Positions 1 to 6,173 of a stretch of 18,714 nt of DNA are shown piece by piece. The translations under genes and the position numbers were made by a program. Source of the DNA: Methylotenera_A sp040079935 (GTDB lineage: Bacteria > Pseudomonadota > Gammaproteobacteria > Burkholderiales > Methylophilaceae); assembly GCA_040079935.1 (NCBI GenBank), contig JBEBJI010000036.1, positions 1 through 18,714 of the forward strand, given 5' to 3'. Each line of letters begins with the position of its first letter. Position 1 is the stretch's first letter. Below the pieces are notes generated by a model. That model did not search any database, had not been told where the DNA came from, and saw only the letters and a list, made by a program, of their open reading frames with translations.

Positions 1-91
1 CGCAAGACAATTAAATGAACGGCCTCGAAAAACATTAGCTTACGAGACCCCAGCAGCAAGATTTAATGCGTGTGTTGCATCGACCGGTTGA
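1..91 (+). CDS. IS30-family transposase, C-terminal end (partial)
   Basis: The frame starting at base 2 runs open from the window edge to a TGA at 89-91. It reads RPRKTLAYETPAARFNACV followed by ASTG, which fits the C-terminal tail of IS30-family DDE transposases as I recall it. Only about 29 residues are inside the window, so the catalytic triad is not visible. The gene points right and stops shortly before the DUF2280 gene, so the insertion sequence occupies the extreme left edge and interrupts or borders the mobile element. The family is assigned from the tail motif only; the upstream sequence would settle it. Confidence 0.6.
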   Translation, partial: ARQLNERPRKTLAYETPAARFNACVASTG

Positions 92-122
92 ACTCACAGC
101 CGATTGCAGTCAATTTTTAACT
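92..122. repeat. Probable right end of the IS30-type element
   Basis: The 31 bases between the transposase stop and the DUF2280 stop contain GAACTCACAGCCGATTGCAG. IS30-family elements usually end within a few tens of bases of the transposase stop, so the terminal inverted repeat should lie here. The left end is outside the window, so the repeat cannot be matched. Confidence 0.35.
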
Positions 123-653
123 TTAGGTAACCCAGTTCACTCTTTTCTTCGTAGTTTGTTTGAGTTCAGGCTCTTCTTTCAATTCAGTAAATTCATCTTC
201 AATGTCATACGCTATTGGTATGCTGCCACCTTGCAGGTTCTTAGCCCATTCAAGCAACGGATCATTGTCTTTACTTACACTTATTTTGTTGGTATAAATG
301 CCGCCGACTTCTTTAGCTATTTGCTCAAGTATGTCTTTGGCAAGCACATCATTCCTTCTCTTCCGCGCAGAATAGTACATCTTGGAAAGCTCATTCAGCC
401 TAACATGCTTACTTGCAAGCGGTATTTGGTCAATCTGCTCCAGGAACGCCTTGCGTTTATCATAAAAGAACTTTTTGAGTTTTACGCCAAGCTCTCTGCC
501 GCTATGATTAGTTGGGTCATAAAGTGCAATATGTGAGCGATTTAAATCAATACCAAATTCATCCTTAACAGCACTTACCACTTCAGATGGAGTGTCGAAG
601 CAAGCCAGATGCTGGATGATGAATAGTTTAATGTGTTCTTTTAATTGAGTCAT
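123..653 (-). CDS. DUF2280 domain-containing phage-type protein
   Basis: The 176-aa product looks like the DUF2280 family of phage proteins. The N-terminal part has ACFDTPSEVVSAVKDEFG (about 17-34), a helix-turn-helix-like stretch, then a region with the conserved pattern KAFLEQIDQIPLASKHVRLN (68-87) and AKEVGGIYTNK (112-122). The C-terminal tail is charged. DUF2280 genes usually lie near terminase genes in prophages, and the HTH-like N-terminus has led to the idea of a packaging or regulatory role; the biochemical function is not established. The stop codon abuts the IS end. The upstream start has no clear Shine-Dalgarno sequence. It is the only packaging-associated gene visible here; any terminase partner would lie beyond or have been replaced by the IS. 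Confidence 0.65.
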   Translation of the reverse strand: MTQLKEHIKLFIIQHLACFDTPSEVVSAVKDEFGIDLNRSHIALYDPTNHSGRELGVKLKKFFYDKRKAFLEQIDQIPLASKHVRLNELSKMYYSARKRRNDVLAKDILEQIAKEVGGIYTNKISVSKDNDPLLEWAKNLQGGSIPIAYDIEDEFTELKEEPELKQTTKKRVNWVT

Positions 654-765
654 GGTTAAGGTTGGTTATAGAAGACTATTTAAAAATGGCGATTCTTGCT
701 TTTAAATAATCAGCTTAATCTAGTTGAATTATCACCGAAGTTCAATCGATACCTCCGTACAGATT

Positions 766-924
766 TTATTTTATAAAGGCTTCAATATCATTGACACGAT
801 ACCTAACTGCAGTTCCTAACTTGATGTATGGCAAACACTCACCTCGCGTCCTCAACTTTTGTAAAAAGTTTCTTGAGACAGTCAACTTTTCTGTTGTTTT
901 CTTTTCATTCATCAAATTACACAT
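766..924 (-). CDS. Small excisionase-like HTH protein (52 aa)
   Basis: This short gene starts at an ATG preceded by AAGGAG with a 7-base spacer and codes for 52 aa. The product contains LTVSRNFLQKLRTRGECLPY and then IKLGTAVRYRVNDIEAFIK at the C-terminus. This is the winged-helix pattern of excisionase/AlpA-type DNA-binding proteins: a recognition helix (SRNFLQKLR), a wing ending in the typical LPYIKLG, then RYRVNDIEAFI. Such proteins control integrase direction or gene expression in integrative elements. It begins 97 bases from the divergent lipoprotein gene and lies upstream of the DUF2280 gene on the same strand. An internal ATG at 912 is possible, but the Shine-Dalgarno sequence favours 924. 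Confidence 0.7.
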   Translation of the reverse strand: MCNLMNEKKTTEKLTVSRNFLQKLRTRGECLPYIKLGTAVRYRVNDIEAFIK

Positions 925-1021
925 TGATTTTCTCCTTCTCAGTGAAAAGCTGTCATATACTATCTTATGAGCAAAACTTGCATTTGCGTTTGTTCATACA
1001 AATTTTTTTCTGGGGCTTAAT

Positions 1022-1255
1022 ATGCGTTTATATTTGCTTGTATTTTTGTTGATAATCTCGGGTTGTGCCACCAAAGTAACAAGCTCTACTGAACGAACAG
1101 TTGTTGTGCAAGCTGGGTTCCCCGACATGGGAGTTGAAGAGGCTTTAAGGCTAGCTGATGCAGAATGCGCAAAACGTGGACTATCCGCACGTGTTCAACA
1201 AGTCACATCCCCCACTACAGACAGATACATTTTCGAGTGTGTAAAATCTCAATAA
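1022..1255 (+). CDS. Small lipoprotein
   Basis: The 77-aa product begins with a lipoprotein signal peptide: MRLYLLVFLLIISGC, with the lipobox ISGC placing the lipidated cysteine at residue 15. The mature part is about 62 aa and carries two more cysteines (C49 and C73), which could form a disulfide in the periplasm. GGGGC ahead of the ATG serves as ribosome binding site. It is one of few plus-strand genes in the left element, read divergently from the HTH gene and convergently with the 120-aa gene. I do not recognise the family. Small lipoproteins in prophages sometimes act in superinfection exclusion or lysis, but nothing here shows that. Confidence 0.7.
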   Translation: MRLYLLVFLLIISGCATKVTSSTERTVVVQAGFPDMGVEEALRLADAECAKRGLSARVQQVTSPTTDRYIFECVKSQ

Positions 1256-1259
1256 ACTT

Positions 1260-1622
1260 CTAGTTACTATCAGTTTTGTTTAGACGTTGGTCAATATCCT
1301 CCAAAAACTCGTTAGCCAAATCACAAACAGCATCAAGTTCAATAATAAATTCAATGCCAGAACCACATCGCTCAATAATTTCGGTTCGATAGTGCTTAGC
1401 TTCTGCTAGCCTATCTAAGCGATCATATACAACTTGTAATTTACGCCTAACCATCTCTACTGTAATTGATAAAACGGGCAAACCCAATTTGCTTGCGATG
1501 TAATCAAAATGCATTCTGTGTATCACAACACTTTGAGTTTCACCACATCCAATATGTTGCTCTAATTGAATGATGTCTTCTTTTATTTCATATGAAACTC
1601 CTGGTATGTCTGTCATTGTCAT
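1260..1622 (-). CDS. Hypothetical protein, 120 aa
   Basis: I do not recognise this protein. It is acidic and predicted mostly helical, with a probable amphipathic helical region (about residues 57-77, VEMVRRKLQVVYDRLDRLAEA) and a second one near the C-terminus (IELDAVCDLANEFLEDIDQR). There is no signal peptide or membrane segment. Two in-frame ATGs lie close together at the start (MTMTD); GAAAGA upstream is a weak ribosome binding site. It is downstream of, and on the same strand as, the HTH genes, 30 bases after the previous stop, so it is probably the last gene of that operon. Its stop is four bases from the end of the convergent lipoprotein gene. Confidence 0.55.
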   Translation of the reverse strand: MTMTDIPGVSYEIKEDIIQLEQHIGCGETQSVVIHRMHFDYIASKLGLPVLSITVEMVRRKLQVVYDRLDRLAEAKHYRTEIIERCGSGIEFIIELDAVCDLANEFLEDIDQRLNKTDSN

Positions 1623-1652
1623 GGTTAATCTTTCTTTGATGTATTTTGTTTA

Positions 1653-1862
1653 TTAAATTGACAACCTGTGTTCAACCTTGCGCGCATGATCTAGCTCAAT
1701 AGCAAACCCAATGTGGATATATTTGTCTATATTTTCATTCAGCAGAACATCCTCATTTTTTAGTGCTCTATATGGTATATATTCAACATGAGCATTTTTG
1801 GCTTCAGTCATATGAGCACTTTTGCTACTTGTAGTTGGTAGTCTTGTTCCATTTTTGCTCAT
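1653..1862 (-). CDS. Small protein, probable C-terminal part of the split HTH gene
   Basis: The ATG at 1862 overlaps the stop of the preceding HTH gene in an ATGA, giving a 69-aa product. An in-frame GTG twelve bases upstream is also possible. The sequence is lysine- and serine-rich at the start (TTSSKSAHMTEAKNAHVEY) and has no recognised fold. The same frame stays open further upstream through the A7 and C6 runs near 1876-1894, so one extra base there would join it to the HTH gene as a single 234-aa protein. It may therefore be a translationally coupled small gene, the tail of a broken gene, or the product of a -1 ribosomal frameshift. Confidence 0.45.
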   Translation of the reverse strand: MSKNGTRLPTTSSKSAHMTEAKNAHVEYIPYRALKNEDVLLNENIDKYIHIGFAIELDHARKVEHRLSI

Positions 1863-2356
1863 TTTAGTGAGCACTTTTGGGGGGTTCTTTTTTTAGGCTT
1901 TGGGTTACTTGCACCAGTATTGTTAAGCTGTTTCTTTAAGTTCCAGTGGTGCCAGGCACAAGGTTTAAACCACTCTACATGGGTAAGCAATTGACGATTC
2001 TTTGTGAGAGAAAGCCAAGTCACCGCATAAAGAGCAGCGCCATTGCCATAAGAACCTGATTTCGTCCTGTATATAAACCCATGTGAAATCAAAGAAGCTA
2101 AAGCACGTTGTATTGTGTGATTGCTACCAACACCTCGATCACCAAGCCAAGTGCGTGTTGCTTGCAGTAATCCATTATTACCTATCGATAGTTGACGTGT
2201 CAGCAAAAGCAAAACCTTAACGCTACTTGGTGTTAGATCAGCAAATGCAACACTATCAATTACACGATGAGGTATTGCGGCATAAGGGACGTTAGGATCC
2301 GTGTTGACCTTCACTGACTTTGCAGCGTTGCGCATGGATTGAGCAAAAGCACCCAT
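1859..2356 (-). CDS. Winged-HTH DNA-binding protein (replication/regulatory type)
   Basis: The 165-aa product has the look of helix-turn-helix proteins of integrative elements and phages that act in replication or control. After VPYAAIPHRVIDSVAF (24-39) comes a winged-helix region: LTPSSVKVLLLLTRQL (41-56), TWLGDRGVGSNHTIQRALAS (69-88, the likely recognition helix) and LISHGFIYRTKSGSYGNG (89-106, wing). The C-terminus is very basic (KPKKRTPQK). The stop follows a run of seven A and six C bases. The downstream frame is open across this point, suggesting that the protein was originally longer. It lies five bases after the stop of the upstream small HTH gene, in one operon with it. Confidence 0.6.
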   Translation of the reverse strand: MGAFAQSMRNAAKSVKVNTDPNVPYAAIPHRVIDSVAFADLTPSSVKVLLLLTRQLSIGNNGLLQATRTWLGDRGVGSNHTIQRALASLISHGFIYRTKSGSYGNGAALYAVTWLSLTKNRQLLTHVEWFKPCAWHHWNLKKQLNNTGASNPKPKKRTPQKCSLK

Positions 2357-2361
2357 CTAAA

Positions 2362-2613
2362 CTATACCCCATTGCGACTTGTAAAAACGTTCTTGGCAAT
2401 TCTGTGAAATTTCTCACAGTGTGTTTGCTGATTAACCCACACTTTTGTCATATTAACTCCAATATTATGTCTTAGCTCAAAGATTTGAAAAGCCCGTGTA
2501 AGAACGACGAAACACTTCCTATACTCAATAGTTGCGATGTGTCCGTGGGTTTTTAACCATTCCATTAGGCGTGAGTATTGAGCTATCGCAGAATTATTTT
2601 CAAGTTTATCCAT
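2362..2613 (-). CDS. Small HTH protein (HTH_39-like)
   Basis: The 83-aa protein resembles the short helix-turn-helix family in which a conserved MEWLKTHGHIATIEYRK block (about 17-33) is followed by a second helix with ELRHNIGVNMTKVWVN (47-62). In related proteins this second block usually reads like QELRHKGHNI followed by a short wing. Several otherwise conserved positions differ here (CFVVLTRAFQIF in the middle), so it is a diverged member or I am over-reading. Its ATG overlaps the stop of the AlpA-type gene by eight bases, showing translational coupling. It probably acts as a DNA-binding regulator of the element. Confidence 0.5.
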   Translation of the reverse strand: MDKLENNSAIAQYSRLMEWLKTHGHIATIEYRKCFVVLTRAFQIFELRHNIGVNMTKVWVNQQTHCEKFHRIAKNVFTSRNGV

Positions 2614-2836
2614 TTTTCACTACCTTAGCCGCTAGTGCAGCCCTAACAAGCCCAACATTCCAAGCGGTACAGCGAGCTGACAGCTTCACAGGTGAAGGAA
2701 TTAAGCCTTTAGAGCAGTTACGCCAAATTGTTGCTGCGCTTACACCATATAAACGTTTAAGCACAGGCAAGCGGATGTACGCAGAATCTGGAAGTTGGTC
2801 GAATTGACTTAGTGCTTCGGGGATTTGTTGAGTCAT
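2606..2836 (-). CDS. AlpA-type transcriptional regulator
   Basis: The 76-aa product matches the AlpA/phage-regulatory family: YIRLPVLKRLYGVSAATIWR (20-39) is the MerR-like helix-turn-helix, followed by a short wing (GLIPSPVKLSARCTAWNV) in which the tryptophan, normally within the RAVAW motif, is kept. AlpA proteins switch on integrase/excisionase genes in P4-like elements. The start has a good Shine-Dalgarno AAAGGA six bases before the ATG. It opens a run of overlapping genes (AlpA, small HTH, winged HTH), which look like one regulatory/replication operon of the left element. Confidence 0.75.
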   Translation of the reverse strand: MTQQIPEALSQFDQLPDSAYIRLPVLKRLYGVSAATIWRNCSKGLIPSPVKLSARCTAWNVGLVRAALAAKVVKNG

Positions 2837-2910
2837 GATGATTCCTTTTGTTGCTATTAACGACAGGAGGAATCTTAATGGTTTAATTAACTTCGTATGG
2901 ATGACAATTT

Positions 2911-3678
2911 TTAAAAAATATCATCCATCTTTACCACCCTATTTTTAAATTGAGTTATATTTGTTTTGTCATATTGAGTGCCATAAATGGCATTTGCAAT
3001 TATTGCTATTCTTGTGTGATGTGCTTTTTCGTAAAAATTATTGTTATGCTGCAATAGCCTGCGAATAAACATGATGGCATCCTTATTCGTACCATCCTTT
3101 GCATTTACTACAACCGCATTAATCTTACTTGTAGCTATTTCTGCAATTTCTCTAATGAGAGTCGGAGCATGCGCATCAGTTTTCTTGCCATCAATAAGCA
3201 ATAGGGCTGTACAACCAAATTCTTTTGTGTAATGAATTGGCACATCAATTTGATTAACCTCCAAAAGAATGGCAAGTCGCTGCGCTAACTTGCTTATATC
3301 ATCTTCCAAAAATTTCCTATCCTGCTTGCTTTTCTGATGATAGATTGGAGGTTTAATAAATTTATTCACCAGAACCAAAAGGTCATACACCTTTTTGTCT
3401 ATTGGTGGTTCTACAAATAATTCTGGACGGTCTTGTTGAGCTTTGCGGCGTTGTTCATCGAGCACCTTGACCACCTTATCACTGAGCTTTGGTCTTTGAA
3501 TTTCCCAAGATAATTTGGGTGGATTTTTTAGATATTCACTCCACATTTTGGCGAGATCAATTTCAACCGCTAATGGTGGATTGACAATCAATTTATCAGC
3601 AACATAGGATAGTTCATGAAATTGGTTTTGTAAGAAATAATTTCTTGAATTGATAACTTCAGACGGTATCTTTTTCAT
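2911..3678 (-). CDS. Hypothetical protein, 255 aa
   Basis: I do not recognise this protein. It is soluble, lysine-rich, without signal peptide or membrane segment. The N-terminal two thirds are predicted helical with several proline-rich breaks (NPPLAV, NPPKLSW, KPPIYH). The C-terminal part looks like a compact alpha/beta domain: GCTALLLIDGKK, then NAVVVNAKDG, then a helix FIRRLLQHNNNFYEKAHHTR. AAAGGGAAG ahead of the ATG gives a clear ribosome binding site. It sits alone between the integrase and the AlpA gene, a position often taken by cargo genes in P4-like elements, so an anti-phage or satellite function is possible but unsupported. Confidence 0.6.
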   Translation of the reverse strand: MKKIPSEVINSRNYFLQNQFHELSYVADKLIVNPPLAVEIDLAKMWSEYLKNPPKLSWEIQRPKLSDKVVKVLDEQRRKAQQDRPELFVEPPIDKKVYDLLVLVNKFIKPPIYHQKSKQDRKFLEDDISKLAQRLAILLEVNQIDVPIHYTKEFGCTALLLIDGKKTDAHAPTLIREIAEIATSKINAVVVNAKDGTNKDAIMFIRRLLQHNNNFYEKAHHTRIAIIANAIYGTQYDKTNITQFKNRVVKMDDIF

Positions 3679-3772
3679 GGCTTCCCTTTTGCCGAATCTC
3701 CCCTGTGATGAGCGACATCACTCGCTAAGAGTTTGTGGCGTTCTCACTGCTTTGCCAAGCATAGTTAATCTA

Positions 3773-4984
3773 TTATGCTTTCTTAAACTCTACAACTTTT
3801 GCACCTGTCTTAAGTTCAGCTAAATAATCCGCCCATTGTTGCATCATGAGTTTACGTTGTTCGATAAACTTTGTGCGGTTATAAGCGGCGCCAAGTGTAT
3901 CAGGTACTTTATGCGCTAGCTGATGTTCAATAATATGTGGGTCGATGTTTAATCGTTCATGCAAAATAGTACGCGCCATTGCTCTAAAACCATGCCCAGT
4001 AATTTCTCTTTGTGTGTCGTAGCCCATACGCTTAAGGGCAGCATTTACTGCTGCTTCACTCATTGGTCGAAGGGGTGAGTGACCGCCTTGGAATACATAC
4101 TCACCATGTCCTGATACGGGGTGTATAGTTTTTAGAATTTCAATGGCTTGAGTGGATAGGGGGACTAAATGGTCAGTTTTGGTTTTACTTACAAGATAGC
4201 GCCATTCACCGGCATCTAAATCAATATCACGCCATTTGGCTTGCCTTAGCTCACTAGGGCGTACGAAGACCAAAGGAGAGAGTCTAAGAGCGCACTGAAC
4301 TGTTAGCGTACCATTAAAGCTATCTATTGCGCGGAGGAGTTCTGCAATTTGCTTTGGCTCTGTAAATGCCGCCATATGTTTAACATTTCTTGATGGTAAT
4401 GCACCTTTTAGACTGGCCGTAACATCGCTAAGTGTAAAGCCATTTTGAACAGCATATCTAAATACTTGCCCAGCAGCTTGCAAAGTTCTGTGTGCGGTTT
4501 CAAGTTTATTTAGTTTTTCAATACGTTTAACGACATCTAGAACTTGAGTAGCAGTTATTGTTGCTATTGGTTTGCTACCAATCCAGGGGAATAAATAAAG
4601 CTCGAAGCGTCGAATTACTTTTTCTTTATGACTTTCTGCTTTGCCTTTCATGTATGAATGCCACCATTCACGTGCAATCAATTCAAAACTGTTGTCAGTG
4701 TTTAACTTAGTTATAGCTTTAACTTGCTTACGGTTTTCGCTTGGGTCAATATTAATGGCTATAAGCTTTTTAGAGTCATCTCTTCGTTCGCGAGCTTGGG
4801 CAAGTGAAATGCTTGGATATACCCCAAGAGATAGTAATTTCTCTTTACCATCAAAACGAAACTTCAATCGCCACCACTTACCCCCACTTGGGGTAATTTG
4901 AATAAATAAACCGCCGCTATCGTAGATTTTATAAGCCTTTTCGGCAGGTTTTGCATTACGAATTGTTGTGTCAGAAAGTGCCAT
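3773..4984 (-). CDS. P4-type tyrosine integrase
   Basis: The 403-aa protein has the full layout of P4/CP4-57-like integrases: an N-terminal arm-type DNA-binding DUF4102 domain (about 1-90, starting MALSDTTIRNAKPAEKAYK), a core-binding domain (about 100-190) and a C-terminal catalytic domain. The catalytic residues are in place: R242 (in VRPSELR), H331-x-x-R334 (HGFR), H358 and the nucleophile Y368 (in GAAYNR). Length is normal for the family. It starts 178 bases from the tRNA fragment and reads away from it in the same direction as the tRNA, the usual arrangement for integrases that target a tRNA 3' end. It should drive integration and excision of the left element. Confidence 0.93.
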   Translation of the reverse strand: MALSDTTIRNAKPAEKAYKIYDSGGLFIQITPSGGKWWRLKFRFDGKEKLLSLGVYPSISLAQARERRDDSKKLIAINIDPSENRKQVKAITKLNTDNSFELIAREWWHSYMKGKAESHKEKVIRRFELYLFPWIGSKPIATITATQVLDVVKRIEKLNKLETAHRTLQAAGQVFRYAVQNGFTLSDVTASLKGALPSRNVKHMAAFTEPKQIAELLRAIDSFNGTLTVQCALRLSPLVFVRPSELRQAKWRDIDLDAGEWRYLVSKTKTDHLVPLSTQAIEILKTIHPVSGHGEYVFQGGHSPLRPMSEAAVNAALKRMGYDTQREITGHGFRAMARTILHERLNIDPHIIEHQLAHKVPDTLGAAYNRTKFIEQRKLMMQQWADYLAELKTGAKVVEFKKA

Positions 4985-4988
4985 TTTT

Positions 4989-5060
4989 GGGGTAACTCCA
5001 ACATGAAAAATGCCGTTAATTGAGTACTACCCCACTAAGTTACCCCTATTAGATGGGGTA
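4989..5060. promoter_or_regulatory. Cluster of GGGGTA/TACCCC motifs upstream of int
   Basis: The hexamer GGGGTA occurs at 4989-4994 and 5055-5060 and its complement TACCCC at 5028-5033 and 5041-5046; another TACCCC lies at 5152-5157 near the tRNA fragment. Several copies within 170 bases next to the att region fit arm-type integrase sites or an operator. The pairs overlap the integrase promoter candidate, so integrase could repress its own gene. Function is inferred. Confidence 0.5.
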
Positions 5061-5066
5061 TGTCAA
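5037..5066 (-). promoter_or_regulatory. Candidate int promoter
   Basis: On the minus strand a perfect -35 TTGACA (5066-5061) is followed after 18 bases by TAACTT (5042-5037), a weak -10. It lies about 53 bases before the integrase start and overlaps three of the GGGGTA/TACCCC motifs. Confidence 0.35.
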
Positions 5067-5095
5067 GCAATGTTATGATGTGGCGTGATGCAATA

Positions 5096-5128
5096 AAAAG
5101 CCCCGTATCTACTAAATACGGGGCTTTT
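5096..5128. terminator. Bidirectional intrinsic terminator
   Basis: A perfect 13-bp stem (AAAAGCCCCGTAT pairing with ATACGGGGCTTTT) encloses a 7-base loop. It has A residues on one side and T residues on the other, so it can stop transcription from both strands. It lies just downstream of the tRNA fragment in the direction of the tRNA and is probably the original terminator of the tRNA locus. Confidence 0.85.
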
Positions 5129-5161
5129 AGAGGCATTACGATGTGTTGTGATACCCCGTAT

Positions 5162-5211
5162 TGGTGGTGAAAGAGGGACTTGAACCCTCGACCCCAGGAT
5201 TATGAATCCTA
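5162..5211 (-). tRNA. tRNA (CAT anticodon) 3' fragment, probable att site
   Basis: Read on the minus strand, this 50-nt piece holds an anticodon stem (TAGGA/TCCTG), loop TTCATAA with anticodon CAT, variable loop GGGTC, T-stem GAGGG/CCCTC with loop TTCAAGT, the 3' acceptor strand TTTCACC, the discriminator A and an encoded CCA. The D-arm and 5' acceptor strand are absent: upstream sequence is AT-rich and unrelated. It is therefore not a working tRNA but the type of 3' duplicate left at one end of an element integrated into a tRNA-Met (or tRNA-Ile with CAT) gene. It marks the border between the left element, with its integrase, and the region to the right. Confidence 0.85.
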
Positions 5212-5390
5212 CTAAAAGAAAAATACAGAACACGTAATAATAAGCTAGCATAAAAGAATCAGCCACTTAAGTGAAGAGTATTTTGCTTGAATGTTCTCAG
5301 TTATGCGTGTTATTTTTCTAGTAATGTCCCATCAGTGTCCCATGAAATTAACATAGACTGTCAACACAAGAGCAGTATCGCATATTAGTA

Positions 5391-5588
5391 TTAAGTAGCT
5401 TTTTCTCTATCTTCAATCCATTTATTAATTACACTTAGCCTCCAAACACTTGTTCTTTCCGCCAACTTAATTTGTTTAGGAAATTTATTTTCTTGGACTA
5501 ATCTGTAGATTGAACTTTTGCTCATACCTAGCATTGCGGAAAGCTCTTTAATTCGTAAATATCTATCTTCTATCATTTGATGGCTCAC
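5391..5588 (-). CDS. AlpA-family regulator / excisionase-like protein
   Basis: The 65-aa product is a typical AlpA-type HTH protein: YLRIKELSAMLGMSKSSIYR (10-29), a wing with NKFPKQIKL (34-42), the ERTSVWRLS motif (44-52, matching the family's RAVAWRES-like signature) and a terminal helix INKWIEDRE. The GTG at 5588 gives 65 aa; an in-frame ATG at 5576 gives 61 aa and keeps the whole domain, and no Shine-Dalgarno sequence decides clearly. It is distinct from the AlpA protein of the left element and probably belongs to the right-hand element, whose end lies at the tRNA fragment. It would control excision or expression of that element. Confidence 0.75.
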   Translation of the reverse strand: MSHQMIEDRYLRIKELSAMLGMSKSSIYRLVQENKFPKQIKLAERTSVWRLSVINKWIEDREKAT

Positions 5589-5620
5589 TTAACTAACTTA
5601 GGACAACCCTTTTATATTTT

Positions 5621-5668
5621 ACCTGCGCTACCATCTAAATATATCAGAATGTAATCCGAGTGCAATTA
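5621..5668 (+). repeat. Module-boundary repeat, copy 1
   Basis: Bases 5626-5668 match 11903-11945 at 41 of 43 positions in the same orientation, and the start (ACCTGCG) and end (AGTGCAATTA) match copies 2 and 3. It opens module 1. Probably a recombination site of an integrase; function inferred. Confidence 0.75.
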
Positions 5669-5766
5669 GTATCAAATTATTTTGAAGTACTACCATAAAT
5701 GTGTGAGGACTAACGTCCTATTAAATGCGACTGTGAATTAATATTAAAAGATATTAAGATGCAACA

Positions 5767-6048
5767 ATGATAAAACTAATATTCATTTTGTTACTTCTAA
5801 CAGTAAGCGGAATAATTGAAGCTAAGCAGGTAAGAAGCTATCGAGAAAAAGCCGAGTTTATGAGGCATCATCCTTGCCCTTCTACTGGCAAAGTAAAAGT
5901 ACGTTATGGCTGCAAAGGTTATGTAATAGACCACATTGACCCTCTAGCTTGTGGTGGTGAGGATAAGGCTTACAACATGCAATGGCAGACTAAAGAAGCC
6001 GCTAAGGAAAAAGATAAGTGGGAACGCAAAAATTGCCGTCTTAAATAA
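5767..6048 (+). CDS. Secreted small HNH endonuclease
   Basis: The 93-aa product starts with a signal peptide (about residues 1-19, hydrophobic core LIFILLLLTVSGII, cleavage likely after IEA). The mature part is an HNH domain: GCKGYVIDHIDPLACGG (48-64) with D55-H56, then N70 in YNMQWQT, K79/K81 and a closing ERKNC. Four cysteines (37, 49, 62, 90) could form disulfides in the periplasm. Small secreted HNH proteins of this type occur in proteobacteria as predicted periplasmic nucleases. It stands alone on the plus strand between repeat copies 1 and 2, so it is a one-gene module. A role in degrading incoming DNA or nutrient DNA is possible. Confidence 0.75.
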   Translation: MIKLIFILLLLTVSGIIEAKQVRSYREKAEFMRHHPCPSTGKVKVRYGCKGYVIDHIDPLACGGEDKAYNMQWQTKEAAKEKDKWERKNCRLK

Positions 6049-6082
6049 CCCACACAAGATTTCACCGTAGCTTAAAATGTTT

Positions 6083-6156
6083 CTAACCTGCGATAATCTT
6101 CTATTATCAGAGTCTTAAATTTTAGAGTACTTATTCCAAGTGCAATTAATTGCACT
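6083..6156 (+). repeat. Module-boundary repeat, copy 2 with 18-bp palindrome
   Basis: Begins CTAACCTGCGATAA, contains the inverted arms GATAAT (6092-6097) and ATTATC (6103-6108) around a 5-base spacer, and ends in the perfect palindrome AGTGCAATTAATTGCACT (6139-6156). Start and end match copy 3. It separates module 1 from module 2. Confidence 0.75.
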
Positions 6157-6173
6157 AAGTCTATGTTGGGCAT

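Noticed and set aside
66..536. Plus-strand 156-aa reading frame
   Set aside because: Antisense to the DUF2280 gene, with no recognisable motif; its first codons overlap the IS30 transposase tail in another frame.
828..1052. Plus-strand 74-aa hydrophobic frame
   Set aside because: It lies antisense to the excisionase-like gene and overlaps the lipoprotein signal sequence in another frame; no ribosome binding site.
3701..3717. Hairpin GTGATG/CATCAC after the integrase stop as terminator
   Set aside because: The stem is only six pairs and no T run follows on either strand.
5063..5266. Minus-strand 67-aa frame across the att region
   Set aside because: It runs through the tRNA fragment and up to the terminator, so the apparent protein is a translation of RNA-type sequence.
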